DNA of 64,000 nt, taken from contig JAUEDM010000007.1 in the NCBI GenBank assembly GCA_033439685.1, positions 248,001-312,000 of the forward strand, in the 5' to 3' direction. The notes beneath the pieces were generated by a model. It worked only from the letters and a program-made list of their open reading frames with translations, ran no database searches and was not told the DNA's origin. The translations under genes and the position numbers were made by a program. Position 1 is the first letter of the stretch; every line of letters begins with the position of its first letter. Below are positions 43,824-55,066 of the stretch, piece by piece. This DNA is from Apodospora peruviana (taxonomy: Eukaryota > Ascomycota > Sordariomycetes > Sordariales > Lasiosphaeriaceae).

Positions 43824-44352
43824 TTTGAAGTAGCTGGGAATGGCGGCAGCTGTGGAAGGTCAACGCTGCCGAGAGATGGTGGTTGGTGATGTTAAGAGTG
43901 TGGTAGGTGGTGAGTGGGAGGAAGTTGATGTTTCTGGTGATTGATGACGTGCAAGGCAGATACATTGGTTCGTGTGGTACAAGAAGATGCATCGTGATCG
44001 GCGGGAAATAACTCCTTATTGGGAAAGTGGGCAGGTAATCGTCAATGTAGGTACTGCAGATGTTACTGGATGGTGCTGTGAACGTTTTCTCCCGCGGGGT
44101 ATATTGTGGCTGTATATAAACCGCAGCGGCAGGATGCGTGGATGGATTGGACCAAAACTTCCGTTGTGCGTTCCTTGGACGACAATCTCTTAGCCCCCCA
44201 AAACAACTTTTACATCCATCTTTAAATGCATTATACAGGCAAGGCTTTGTAGCAACCATATGCACATGATTTGGCACAAAGGATGATCGGGTGAATACCA
44301 ACATTTCCGTCTAACTCCAGCCGAGATCAGAGGTGTTCTTATGCTCACAAAC
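43824..44352. other. Intergenic, 0.5 kb
   Basis: Lies between the start of the membrane protein and the 3' end of the esterase gene, both on the minus strand. On the minus strand a TATATA element near 44112-44120 may belong to the promoter of the membrane protein. Nothing else seen. Confidence 0.5.
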
Positions 44353-46084
44353 TTAGCATTTCCGTCTAACCCATACTAACAAACTTCTTGGTCGGTCTGG
44401 ATCATACGCGTCCGAAAAGACCCAACATCTCGAGTCCACCACACCCGGATCAGCCATCGTGATGGAATCGCGGGCCCCCTCACCCCCGAGGTTCGCGAGC
44501 GACAGAGACTCGCTACCATATTTGGGCCAGCCAGGCCCGGCCGCAGGGTTTTTCGCAAACGATGCCCATGCCGTCTGCATTTTGCGACTGAGCCGCTGGT
44601 TTGCTGTCGTCATCGTTGACAGTCCTGACCCAAAGACAAAGTTCACATCGCTGCCGTGTCCTGCCGGGCGTCCACCGGGCAACGAGGCGTTGAAGACGTA
44701 ACGCCATGTAGCTAATTCAACTGGGGTCAGAAAAAGGACACTTTTGAACTCGAAAGGGGGGGGGGGGGGGGAAACGTACGGATACCGAGACTTGATATCA
44801 TGTTGCCATCATAAGTACTAGTGCAAGCAAACTGAAAGTCGGAATGTAGCAGCTTCAACGCGTCGGAGGCACCAGCATAGGCTTCAATGACCCTGTCCTG
44901 AAGGGTCGAGTTACCTGGGTAGATCATCTCGGCCCATTCTTCGAGGGAGCGGGATTCGATAGCCTTTTGTGGTAGGATATCACCCTCGAAAAAGGTGCTC
45001 CCAATGAGGACCGGCACTCTCAGCGTGCGTCCCGCCCGCCGTGCCGCGTCCGAGTCGCCCACGCTGGAAAGACCATTATCGTCGACGGGCGGGAAGAGCA
45101 AGTTGACCTTTTGGACAGCAGACATAATCTCGGCCGTTGTCCGGGTCCGAACACAGGCCAACATGCCATTATCAGCGGAGCAGTTCAACGACCTGGCCAA
45201 GCTGAAGAACGGTGCCTCATGCGGTTGATTCCCGGTGCCGAGCCCGGTCACGTTGACACCAACGCCGAGCGCGACCCGGTTGAAAGTGTGCAGGCCGCCG
45301 CTCTGCAGAATCGCGGCGTGGAACGGCGGTCCTTCACTCCCCCAGTCACTCAGAAGCTGTGCGTCCACGGACACGGCGCCCGCCGACTCGCCAAAGATGG
45401 TGACGCGGGTCTTGTCGCCCCCGAAACTGGCAATGTTCTCCTGGATCCACTGCAGCGCGAGCTTTTGGTCGCGGAACCCGGGGTTCAGTTCGTCTGGAGG
45501 TATTCCTAAGCGTGTAATATTGCCTGGGAAGCCGAATACGCCGAGGCGGTACTGCGCCGCCACGACGATCACGTCCTCGTTTGCTGCAAGAGATGAGCCG
45601 TCGAAGGAGGCGATTGATCCTGACTGGAGAGCGCCGCCGTGGAACCATAGCATTACGGCTTTCGGTGTTTGGGTGGTGGGATTCTGGGAGTGAGGAGGAG
45701 CGAAGACGTTGAGGAAGAGACAGTCCTCGCTGCTGGCAAAAGTGCCTGATCGTTATGCCAATCAGTATTGGTTCACTTCGGGTCTCTGTTGAGGCACAGC
45801 AACAAGAAGGGGTGTAGGGTGTTGTTACCTTGTTGTGCGCATGCGGGTGGTTGGGTCACTGCATCGACTGTCTTGTTGCCAGGCGCACATGGCTGAGCTG
45901 CACGGAACCTTGACGGCGTCGAAGCAAAACGGATGCCGAGAAACTTGTCCACGGTAGCTGTGGCTGTTGCTGTGGTGATCTTGGTCGTTGTGCCTAAGTA
46001 TGTAGCATCTTTCAGCTTCACGACAGGCCGCTGAGCAGAGGCCTTGCACGTGAGGTAGAAGATTATTGGTAGAAAGAGCTGCAT
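44353..46084 (-). CDS. Secreted type-B carboxylesterase/lipase (529 aa)
   Basis: A signal peptide (MQLFLPIIFYLTCKASAQ) precedes an alpha/beta-hydrolase of the carboxylesterase type B family (PF00135). Marks: the SEDCLFLNVFAP strand, oxyanion loop WFHGGALQSGS, nucleophile elbow FGESAGAVS (Ser ~205), acidic residue in STFFEGD, and catalytic His in GHGSDVNFVFG. Exons are 46084-45829, 45745-44780 and 44720-44353; introns of 83 bp (GTAACA...ATCAG) and 59 bp (GTACGT...CCCAG). The total is exactly 530 codons. The second intron contains a run of about 15 C on the coding strand. The enzyme should hydrolyse esters outside the cell; the natural substrate is unknown (lipids, aromatic esters, mycotoxins are all known for the family). 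Confidence 0.9.
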
Positions 46085-47381
46085 TGTGTTATTTGTCGAG
46101 CCGGCTTGCCTCCTGCTCTTCGGTTTGCCTGCTCGTAGATGCTGGATATAGGAGAAGTCGAGGGCAGAGTTAGGAAGGAAGACGGGGCTGGATGGAGCTG
46201 TCCGGGTCACTCGACAGCACGACCGACGCTCACAGTGCTTGATTTCCTCTATCTTTGTTCCAATGTCTTCTTCTTGTCCCTTGGCCGGTCATAGGTTACA
46301 CCAGAACTCTCCCAGCTATTCGACAATTCCGGTATACTGTGCATAATGGCCAGGGAAAAGATGCATTCAACCTCTCACCATCCGCCCCCCGAATGTAAGC
46401 GATTGGCCACAACAAACTTAAAAAGCGTCGTAAGCAGACTAATAAGGTACCTTAATGACAGCATCATTTCGATCGTATTAAAACACAAATGTCGATCTAA
46501 ATCGAGCAGCATGAATCTCCTCCCGTACCTGATATCCGGGTCTCTCGAACCCGAATTTAGCCGTTCCTCGCGATCTGGGAATCTGGGACCAAGAGTCCCG
46601 CAAACAAAAACTGCCGGTCTGAGTGCCGGCAGGCTCTCGCTACCAGGTTCTTGCGAGCGCGCTACGTCCCATTTTTTTTTTATTTATTTTTTGGCACGGG
46701 TCGACCAAGATGTCGACGTCAAGTCTTGGAAGTGGTTGTCGCTCAGACTCTCTCTCTTACCGCACCAACTGGGAGACTTGTGGACACCCTCCCTAATAAT
46801 GCCAAGTCGCCTGTTTCAAAATATTGGGGAGTAGATTACGTCCGCCCTAATATCCAGTGTTAGGCGCAGCGTAAACCTCTTTTTTATGCGTGCCACTTAC
46901 GTCTTTGACTAGCTCTATACAGTTGGTAAGCGAGGCACACCGGGTCGCCGGGCCTTGTTGAAACGGAAAGCCAACCTGGCGAGTGACGACCAAAAGAGAA
47001 CGGAGCCGAACAAACGGCGTTGGGGCCTTATTACATCAAATTAACAAAATTATCCCCACCAAGCATAAAATGTTCCAGCCTCGCGTCGGTTCTACGTTAA
47101 TGAGTTTAAGGAGTTGCGGTGGTGCGCAACATCAACAGTCGCCGCGTCACCCGACTTCTATACTTGCATGTGCGCTAGCGAGACCTAGGAATAGAGACTG
47201 CGGTCCTTGTGATGAACATATCCGTTTGTATTTCTACAGGTTAATGAGGTAATATCAAGTATAAATACCCACCTCAGGTAATCACATCACAGGCAATCAA
47301 GGCCGATCATTGTCGCCTGCTTATCGTTAGCGTTTCGACTTTCTGTCTTTGGAGAAAACACTTTCTCGCCAATTATTCACC
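46085..47381. other. Intergenic, 1.3 kb
   Basis: Divergent upstream region of two secreted-enzyme genes. Parts (about 46990-47260) are A+T-richer than the coding neighbours. No gene found; a short hairpin TGCCGG...CCGGCA lies near 46612-46632. Confidence 0.55.
47260..47267 (+). promoter_or_regulatory. TATA box
   Basis: TATAAATA 115-122 bp upstream of the ATG at 47382. Confidence 0.6.
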
Positions 47382-48364
47382 ATGAAGGCAAACTCAATCA
47401 TCACCGCTGCGTTGGTAACCATCGCCAACGCCTCTCCTGCCTTCATTCAAGAGCGCCAAGGGGCTCAGGCCAGTGGAAATGGTCCCTACGGTGCAGTAGT
47501 ACGTCACCCCCTCATCCCCCATATCTCCATACCAACACTAATCAACGCCAAATACAGGCAGTATCAACCGACTCGGCCCTCGCCAACCACGCAATTTACA
47601 TCCCCACCGCCAAAACCGCCAGCACGGCGAAGTTCCCCGTCCTAGTCTGGGGCAACGGCGGCTGCTCAAGCGACGGCGCTTCAAACGCAAAGTTCCTGGG
47701 TGCGGTTGCGTCCTACGGCTACCTCGTCATCGCGTCCGGCGCCCCAGGAAGCAGGGGCAGCACGACAGCTGAGACGATGACAGCCTCGATCGACTTCGCC
47801 GTCAAGGTGGCGGGAACCAGTGGTAAATACGCCAACGTCGACGCGACCAAGATCATGGCGGCCGGGTTCTCGTGCGGCGGCGTCGAGGCCATGGCTATGA
47901 GCTGGGATTCGCGCGTCAAGACCATCGGCATCTTTTCGTCGGGCTTGCTGACCAACTATACCGCTGCTTCAACGTTCACGAAGCCGCTGCTTTATGTTAT
48001 TGGTGGCAGCGGGGATGTTGCCTATCAGAATGTGAGTATTGTTCGTTTCTGGTTATGGGCACGGTTTGGGGAATGTTGCTGATGAGTTGGGGGGGGTGGG
48101 GGGGTGATACAGGCTGAGCGCGACTTCAAGGCGCTTCCGACTAGCACGCCTGCGTGGAAGGGAAACCTCCCTCTTGGACATGGCGGTGATCTCAACGCGG
48201 CTAACGGAGGTAAGTTTGGTCGAGCTGGTATTGCGTGGCTGGAGTATATCTTCAGGGGCAACGAGACGGCCAAGAGCTATTTTGTTGGTGCCAGCCCGGG
48301 CTACAAGGCAGATGGATGGACGGTTGAGACGCGCGCTTTGGATCAGCTGAAGCCATTTGTCTGA
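47382..48364 (+). CDS. Secreted alpha/beta hydrolase (280 aa)
   Basis: The N terminus MKANSIITAALVTIANASPA is a signal peptide. The fold marks are VLVWGNGGCSSDG (oxyanion loop), YGYLVIASGAPGS, nucleophile elbow AAGFSCGGVEAM (Ser ~144) and a late His in LPLGHGGDL. Exons are 47382-47498, 47558-48031 and 48113-48364; introns 59 bp (GTACGT...ACAG) and 81 bp (GTGAGT...ACAG). The total is exactly 281 codons. It resembles fungal extracellular dienelactone-hydrolase/PET-hydrolase-like enzymes in outline, but the substrate cannot be inferred. Together with the carboxylesterase 1.3 kb away on the other strand it gives a divergent pair of secreted hydrolases. Confidence 0.85.
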
Positions 48365-48505
48365 GGCTATGAGAGGGGAAAGGGGTCTTCGTCGGCTGGG
48401 CAACATACATCGTGAAGCTGTGGAGTCAAGTCTCTGACGACACTCACATCTGGGACTGATAGAGTGGATATACTTGCCCAAATCTCCACCAACGAACAAA
48501 TTTCA

Positions 48506-48634
48506 GGCTGGGTGGCCGAGCGGTCTAAGGCGCTAGACTCAAGAATTGCTTTCAAAGCTTTCTTCTTCGTAACAATAATTACGAGGTGATTTCTAGTCTC
48601 GAAAGAGGCGCGCGTTCGAATCGCGCCCCAGTCA
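48506..48634 (+). tRNA. tRNA-Leu(CAA) with 47-nt intron
   Basis: Acceptor GGCTGGG pairs with CCCAGTC (one G-U), discriminator A at 48634. The D arm has GCCGAGCGGTCTAAGGC, and the anticodon stem is CTAGA/TCTAG with anticodon CAA at 48540-48542. The intron is 48544-48590, directly after position 37 as expected. A class-II variable arm follows, then the T arm GCGCG-TTCGAAT-CGCGC. The mature length is 82 nt. T runs at about 48648-48661 serve as Pol III terminator. The tRNA-Leu(CAA) gene carries an intron in many fungi. Confidence 0.93.
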
Positions 48635-49018
48635 CTGGATTATACTTATTTTCTTTTTTTGCTTTTCCCGTCTGGGACAGGAGGACTCTTCTTGCTTTTT
48701 TTCTTCTTGCAGCCTCAAGAATTGGTAGTCTTCTCACAAGACCACTGGCAGGCGGTTTTTGTTGCAAGGGAGGTGAGTGGTTCAGTTATTGGTGGTGTTG
48801 CATAATAACGATCGGCATATCCGGGAGTCGACATAAGCACCGGCAACGAAAAGTATGGCTTTGCTCTCTTGTGCATATAGAAAGATCATGATATTAGCTA
48901 GCTGTCAAGTAAATGAAAAGAAAACTCCCGTCCGTCTATCTCGACCGTCTAACCCAAGCTTATGATATATCCGGACACCCATACGGAAAGACAAAGACAA
49001 CAGATCCGCCAGCTGCGC
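48635..49018. other. Intergenic, 0.4 kb
   Basis: Contains the T-rich Pol III terminator of the tRNA and nothing else that can be supported. Confidence 0.6.
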
Positions 49019-49756
49019 TCAGTATGTAATCATAACCGCCTTCTGGGTATACTTCCTCACATCCGCCTCCCCAGCCCTCAGCAGATTCTCAAAAATCCAC
49101 TTGCCCACATCCAGCCGACTAATGGAATACCCAATAGCCTTGCTCTCGAACTTAGGCTGTCCAGCAAGATCCTCAACCCCCGCGCGGACTTGACCGTCCG
49201 TCTCAGGCCCGTCCGTATAGAAACTGGGACGCACAATCGTCCACCTCGGCTCGCCCGACTTGATCAGCGCGGTCTCCATGTTCTTCTTGTCCTTGTGCGG
49301 CGCTTTCAGCAAAACATGGTACAGCGGCACCATGGGGAGCGGGATGTCGCGGCCGGCGTCGCTGATGCCCGTCGAGCTGACGGCGATGATGTGCGGGTGT
49401 AGCTTGGTGCGGCGGATCGCCTCCACAAGAGCGTTCATGCCGACTTCGCAGGTCTTCGGGTCGTCGATGTTCATCTTTGAGATTGAGAAGGCTCCGCCGA
49501 TTGAGGAGAGGACCGTGTCGACGGAGGCGGTCTTGGTCAGGCATCGGACGAGGGAGTCGACGTCTTGGGCGTTGCCTTGCTCGATTAGGAGGTTGGGTGA
49601 GGACGTCTCGGCGGTGGTTAGTTGGTTGGTGAGTTTGGAGGGCGTGCGGCAGAGCGCGATGCAAGTGTGGCCTGCTGCGAGGGAGCGCCGGAGGGCGGAC
49701 AGGCAGACGCCGCCGGTTGCGCCGAGGAAGAGGACGGTCTTGGTGGAGGTGGACAT
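49019..49756 (-). CDS. NAD(P)-binding atypical SDR, NmrA/HSCARG-like (245 aa)
   Basis: Single exon from ATG 49756. The Rossmann start is TVLFLGATGGVCLSALRR (7-24, GATGGV), followed by ALCRTPSKL (NADP-binding Arg), VDTVLSSIGG and HIIAVSSTGISDAGR. It then has WTIVRPSFYTDGPE and the late SRLDVGKWIF that is typical of the NAD(P)-binding PF13460/NmrA branch. The usual active-site Tyr-Lys is not required in this group, and many members sense NADP(H) redox state rather than catalyse. Here the segment MVPLYHVLLKAPHKDKKNME carries a Tyr and several Lys, so an oxidoreductase activity remains possible. Cytosolic. A (GGT)n microsatellite lies in its 5' leader. Confidence 0.85.
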   Translation of the reverse strand: MSTSTKTVLFLGATGGVCLSALRRSLAAGHTCIALCRTPSKLTNQLTTAETSSPNLLIEQGNAQDVDSLVRCLTKTASVDTVLSSIGGAFSISKMNIDDPKTCEVGMNALVEAIRRTKLHPHIIAVSSTGISDAGRDIPLPMVPLYHVLLKAPHKDKKNMETALIKSGEPRWTIVRPSFYTDGPETDGQVRAGVEDLAGQPKFESKAIGYSISRLDVGKWIFENLLRAGEADVRKYTQKAVMITY

Positions 49757-49839
49757 TTTTGGTGGTGGTTTGCGGTGGTTTTGCTTTGAAGGTTTGGGGA
49801 AGATGATGGTTTCTTCTGAGAGTCAAGTGTTGTCTTGTT

Positions 49840-49873
49840 GAGTGGTGGTGGTGGTGGTGGTGGTGGTGGTGGC
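49840..49873. repeat. GGT trinucleotide microsatellite
   Basis: About eleven GGT/TGG units in the 5' leader of the reductase gene (ACC on its coding strand). Confidence 0.9.
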
Positions 49874-50735
49874 TGTGGTAGTGATGTTGTGTTGTGTTTG
49901 TTGTGTTTGTCTTGGATTCAATCTATCCCAAGGTCGGCAGACGACGCCATTATATACAAATGCTGGGAAGCCATTGTCGGAAGCAATCCGGCCTCCTTTC
50001 GCAAATATTGTACGGTGTTTCGCGCAGAATTCGGTCGTGGAGGTCGCGGCCGGGCAAAAGGCGCGGCGTCTTTGTCGATGCCGGCCGCTTGGGATGGTGG
50101 TGGGAAGTTCGGCCCAAGCCCAGGCATCCGTCGCGCAGAATTCGGAGCAACTGGGTTCGCGCGGATTACGGATGGGCCGAGTACTCACTCCACTGTGGCT
50201 GTCGCGTCTTTAAATGATTGGGTGCGTTTTCGGCGTTCATGGGGGACTTATGTGGGCAGCTGGACTGTTAAGGCTCCCGCGGCGAATGGCTGGTAGCTCT
50301 AACAATCTCGGCAACTTTTCGGCCTTTTTGCTGTACCTGTCTCGGCCCTGGCAGTGGCGTGCAAGTGCTCGCCGAGCGGGTGTCAGCTTCCCCTGACGGC
50401 ATACGTCACGGCGGCAGAACAAACACATAAAAATCAGAAAGACAAAAGACATCAAATTATTACTACCATCCTTAAGTTTTCATGTTGGGAGAATCCAGGA
50501 GCAGTGTCCTCCATATCATGGTCCAGACCAGATGTATCAGGTCGCTCCCTCAACCGGCAAGCCAGTCCACCAATCGTGGTAACCACCTCCGATAGCTCAC
50601 TCTCCTCCATATATCATCCCATCTCTCAACACGTCACCCAGGTCCACTCTGCGAGAATCAAACAACGGACCTCGCGGACGGAATGGGGCATATCATTCGG
50701 TTCACCTCGCAACGTTAATGTCCGCGGGCAAACAA

Positions 50736-50890
50736 GGCACTTTGGCGCAGTGGTAAACCACAGTCAACCGCACATTGCGGGTGTCTTTAAGGGAATTAAT
50801 CGACACCGCATCTGTGGATTCTGTGTAAAACACGCCCATTTACAAGGTTTTTCGTTGGTAAGGTCGCCGGTTCGCTTCCTAGTTGTGCTT
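50736..50890 (+). other. tRNA-like relic with A- and B-box-like elements
   Basis: TGGCGCAGTGG (50743-50753) fits the Pol III A box and GGTTCGCTTCC (50869-50879) differs from the B-box consensus by one base; T-rich runs follow. The T stem does not pair and no anticodon arm is clear, so this is at most a degenerate tRNA or an unrelated Pol III-type sequence. Confidence 0.25.
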
Positions 50891-52189
50891 TTCTTTTTGT
50901 TTCTTTTCGGGTGATAAGGAGCAAGGAGCAGTCGTCTGATATTAATTATTTCATCTGGGGTTCAGTTGGAAAACATGTGTATTGGTATGTTTACCGAGAC
51001 GCATATTCGTGATAGAAAGACTCTGAAACTGCATTTTCATCAAAGAATTGGCCGACATTACCAAGGAAGCCCACCTGCCATCCAACATAACAGCCGTGAC
51101 AGTATGCAAGGATAAAATGCGGAGTGCATGTCACGCCCGGGAGCCATGACAATGGGGAAAATCAAGGTTTCCCTTGCAGCATTGGGACTGTTAGTGATGC
51201 AGCAACCTGGAGTGGAGCGGGCAGGATCACATCTGGGCCCGGGAGACGGGAGAGGAATCAGCCTTTCAGATCCACACGTCCAACGAGGCTTCAACCTTTT
51301 GCGTTAATAGCTCATAAAGAACCTGGAAGACACCATGATAGGGACATCTTATCCTTAGTTTGGTACACTGGCGCCAGACAAAGAGGTGCAGTCCAAACAC
51401 ACAAGAAGTGAACTCTTGCTCTCGTGTTTCTTCATATTAGATACCTGACTTTCAACAGACCTGAATTCTGTGGCATGCAGGATCACGACAGGCCCCTTCA
51501 ACCAATATCCCCCTTATGTTTCTGATTACCCCATCTGGCAAAGAAGCGACATACCCTTCCGAGGCTGTTCGTCCTATTGCAACCGTAGATCACTAGGAAA
51601 TAGACATTCGTATGATTATATTCCCGGACATCAGTCGCCGATGCGTACCTTACTGTCCTGTAGGCTGGTTAGAAGGGCACAGCTTTGATACTACACAATT
51701 CACCTGCCGACACACCTGCGCCACGATCGAAGTCCGACCTGACCATTGGTAAACCCAAGGAACTCAAGCTTTACACGACAGACGGCACGGGTAAATCCTT
51801 CTTCATCTACTCTACACAGTTATATGCGACTCTGAACGGGAGCATTAAAGGTTTAGTATGAGGGAGTTGTCTGTAAACAAAAAATAGGAGGTTGTATAGC
51901 GCGACCAACCATCAAGCTTGACTATTGGAAACCGATGAGGAGAATACTGCTGCCCGAAACTCGAGCTGTTGTCATTTCAGGTATAAATGATGCCACGATT
52001 CCATTAAAGACTCTTGATGAGAACAAACAAGCAATACTGAAGACACAACCATTCAAGAAACATCACAGCAGCACCAGCCAATCTCAACAAAGACCACGTC
52101 AGTCCTCCCGAGTTCCGACAAAGTCTTCATCCTTCCCGAGTCCTGCTCTGTGATAACATGTCCAGACTAACACCAGCAAAAACAGTAAA

Positions 52190-52354
52190 ATGAAGCTCAC
52201 CCTCGTCATCATCACCGCCGCGGCCGCCCGGGTATCCGCCATGCCTGCACCCCCGGCCGAAGTTCTCGAGGCAGCCGCGAACGGAGACATCGCCCCGGCG
52301 TGCACCGTCTACTGCTACCCTGCCGGAGGAACGACCCAGTGCTACTGCTTTTAG
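52190..52354 (+). CDS. Secreted cysteine-rich peptide (54 aa)
   Basis: A 54-codon frame from ATG 52190. MKLTLVIITAAAARVSA is a signal peptide, followed by an acidic/Ala propeptide-like part (PPAEVLEAAANGDIAPA) and a compact tail CTVYCYPAGGTTQCYCF with four Cys, sufficient for two disulfides. It ends at the TAG at 52352-52354. A TATA-like TATAAAT lies ~205 bp upstream and the ATG context (TAAAATGAAG) is good. Genes of this size are usually missed by annotation. It could be a short effector, an antimicrobial-like peptide or a secreted signal; nothing in the sequence decides this. No Kex2 (KR) site separates the parts. Confidence 0.6.
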   Translation: MKLTLVIITAAAARVSAMPAPPAEVLEAAANGDIAPACTVYCYPAGGTTQCYCF

Positions 52355-52980
52355 AACACACACAGTCAGAATCACATGATACATGACTGGTTGCGCGCAG
52401 GAACGAGTTCATTGGATCTAAGTCATTTTTAGTGTATTTATTTACGTACCTGTATCTAGCAATCACTTTGTGGGATGACTGAATGAAATTATTTGACTGG
52501 TTTGCAATTCGCCTTAGAGTATTTGCTTGTTTCTCTCAAAGGAGGGCCTCACCAGCCCGGTGCTGAAATGCTTCATAGTGTATGAGGCCGCTGATCGAGG
52601 TACCGTGGTTGGGTATGGACTCCGGCTCGCAGAGGGCAAGAGGTAAAATTGTCCATTGACTGAGAGTGGCGAAGGAGGCGCCGAACTAGAAAGTTCTCGG
52701 TGTCTGGTAAGACGAGATGGGATGATTGTTACGGTGTACCGTATCCTTTGACATTTGTAATACATCGTGCGCACTGGGAGGCGGACGGAACCGTTGATGG
52801 TGATGGCACGCAACCAAGACTGACCATAGAATATAAGCAAGTTGTTGCAGCATGCATTCCAACTCAGAAGGCCAGTTTGTGTAGCGGTCATATTCGTTCC
52901 AGTCGTTGTGGTCCTGTCGGTCATCGCGTGTTAATCCATGAGAACTGAACGAACGGTTGTTTTTGCTTTTTCTAGTTAAT

Positions 52981-53015
<35 letters not shown>

Positions 53016-53453
53016 CATTTTCTTCGTCAAATTTACATTGGCATTGGCACTGTTAGGATGCAGTCAGGTCTGGGCTCCAATATTATCACGGCACGCACGC
53101 GCGGTGGGTTTATATGTAACGTGTGTCTGTCTGCATCTAACTATCTAAATTACGCGTTCTGGATAGCCCTCATTGCTCTGGCGTTCTCTGTTGTGTCTTG
53201 CGTCGCTTCTGTTTTGCAGGCTTGGGCATCCTTGAAGACGCTCAACTCGCAGAATTCGATCATGCCCCAGCCAAGCGGGTAGGCGGATGATAGGCATCTC
53301 AACGTCAAAGTCAATTGCTATTCGAAGTGTTACGTGGGCATTGAGCTAGGTCTAAAAGATACATGGTGTCCACCAAGAAAAAGAATTCAAGCAAACTAAT
53401 CGACATTCAAACAGCTCCTCCTCCAGTTCCCATTCCCGGCTAACACAGGGGTG
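52355..53453. other. Intergenic, 1.1 kb, with a long T tract
   Basis: Contains a ~31-base T run near 52983-53013 and no recognisable gene. Confidence 0.55.
52983..53013. repeat. Poly-T tract
   Basis: Uninterrupted T run of about 31 bases; could be a poly-A tail trace of a retroposed element on the minus strand, but no element is seen beside it. Confidence 0.8.
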
Positions 53454-54060
53454 CTATCTCGGCGAGTACCAAGCAAGCCAACTAGTAGTTACAGTGTCGA
53501 GTCGAAAACCGAAACACATTTGGCAGAGACCCTCACAGCATCTGGTGTTGAAGACATAGTTAATCGCCAGGATCCCGTTCTTCGGGTCGTTGCTGCCGGG
53601 GTAGTCGATGGGGACGCTGCCGCAGGTCCTGCAGTTGTGGCCGACGATGTAGTTGATCAGGCTGCGGATAGCGGCGCCATTGACGTCGCGGTTCGTGGCC
53701 TGGAGGAAGGCCCAGAAGCCGCTGCTGCCCGCGCTCTGAGTGCAAGCTATGTGCTCGCCGTTCCTGTAGACGCGCCCGTTCGAGATACTGGAAGTGTAAG
53801 CTCTGGAGGCGCTCGGCCGCGCCAGCGCCGCCGAGGGCACAGCCGCAGAAGGAACTGCCGCGGCAGTTGATCCCAAGAGCGCGGGGCTCGCGAAGGTTGG
53901 CTGGGTTCTCGCTCTGGTCAGCGTCGGCGGCCAGGGGCACGGCGAGGATACCGGAGGCAGCGGCCAGGGGCACGGCGAGGATACCGGAGGCAGCGGCCAG
54001 GGGCACGGCGAGGATACCGGAGGCAGCGGCCAGGGTGGTAAAGATGGTGGTGAACTTCAT
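53454..54060 (-). pseudogene. KP4-like small secreted protein gene, frame broken
   Basis: From ATG 54060 the minus strand encodes a signal peptide (MKFTTIFTTLAAASG) extended by a threefold repeat, then the family opening LGINCRGSSFC in the same frame. That frame then loses all similarity. The remaining family features (a GEHIAC element, a NYIVGHNCRTCGS element and a late INYVF strand) lie in a second frame that is open to 53454. The change of frame is between about 53780 and 53850. The pattern is that of KP4-type killer toxin-like proteins (PF09044), which are common in ascomycetes and related to viral killer toxins that block Ca2+ channels. As written the gene cannot make a full protein. An intron was not found at the break; a sequence error is possible. 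TATA-like element at 54195. Confidence 0.65.
53934..54032 (-). repeat. 33-bp tandem repeat, three copies, in the KP4-like signal region
   Basis: Units 53934-53966, 53967-53999 and 54000-54032 are identical; each adds 11 residues (AAASGILAVPL) to the N-terminal region, so the signal peptide is extended two extra times. Confidence 0.9.
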
Positions 54061-55066
54061 TGTGAAGGTTCGCTCGTGAAAGAGAATGGTATGTATGGTA
54101 GCGCGTAGTGTAAAATGTCTCGTCGTTTGGTGTGAAGGAGGAAGGTGATGATGAGGATGAGATGATGGATTCGATTCCAGCGGGAGAGAGGCGACTTATA
54201 TCGAAGTTGAATGGCATATATTCACTCCTTTCCTGTCTTCGTAGAACAAACTTGTGGCACTAGAACACGGTTTGATGAAGACACATGTCGAGGGCAGCCT
54301 CGCTGGTGGAGATGAAGGACCGGGCTCCCAGCCCTCATCAGCAAACTTGATGAGCAACCTCAACCCGTCAACTACTCATAATAGACAGTCTATAAGTTGG
54401 ATCATATCAAAGTTTCTAGACCAATCAGGTAGACAGCCTGGTGACCATTGCGGCCAGGCGAACAAGTAGAGCTTTGCTGAGGTTTACGGCACGGCAACGA
54501 AGGTCCCATATCTTGGGTGATCAGTTGTGATGGAAGCAACCTCGCCCCGTAAGCAAAATCAAATGCCAGATGTGTTGGATGCGAAAAATCCCTGTATTCA
54601 CTAAGACGAGAACAAGCGGCTAACCAAAGTCACCGGCGAGGTCGTTATGTGTTCCTAAGAACACATCCGGATCTGGTGGTTTCCATAGTTTGGCTCTTCA
54701 TATTAAAGGTTGCAAACTGTCAAAGATGGGACAAGCTGAAGTTGATAATGGCGGCTTGCCCCTTTTATGGGCTCCCTAACGAAAGAACCTCAATTGTTTA
54801 GACATGGAAGGATTGTGGCTTGAGACGGGAAGGCATTGATAGACGCCACTGCTCGAAATCTCAGCCGTCCAGGGTCTTCGCTTAATAATAATCCTAGGCG
54901 TACGAAAGATCCTTCTGAAGTAGAACGCGTAATCTGACATCAAGTGCAGCTACGTCGGTTGGGCGGTGAGCTTGGGGGCTGTATGCCTGGCAGCCTGATA
55001 GGTTGACTGCCCGGCAAATTGTGCGTACTGTCTCTGGTGGATAGGCACCATGGTAGAATCATTCCA
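54061..55066. other. Intergenic, 1.0 kb
   Basis: Upstream region of the KP4-like gene and 3' side of the glycosyltransferase gene. No gene or repeat found. Confidence 0.55.
54195..54200 (-). promoter_or_regulatory. TATA-like element
   Basis: TATAAG on the minus strand, 135-140 bp before the ATG at 54060. Confidence 0.4.

Larger units (their letters stand above)
49757..52189. other. Gene-poor stretch, 2.4 kb
   Basis: Holds a GGT microsatellite (~49840-49873) just upstream of the reductase gene, a pair of Pol III-like boxes at 50736-50890 (listed separately) and a TATA-like element (51982-51988) before the small peptide gene. No other gene can be supported. Confidence 0.5.

Noticed and set aside
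52983..53013. Poly-T tract as a sign of a retroposon
   Set aside because: No target-site duplication, reverse transcriptase or conserved sequence is found beside it.
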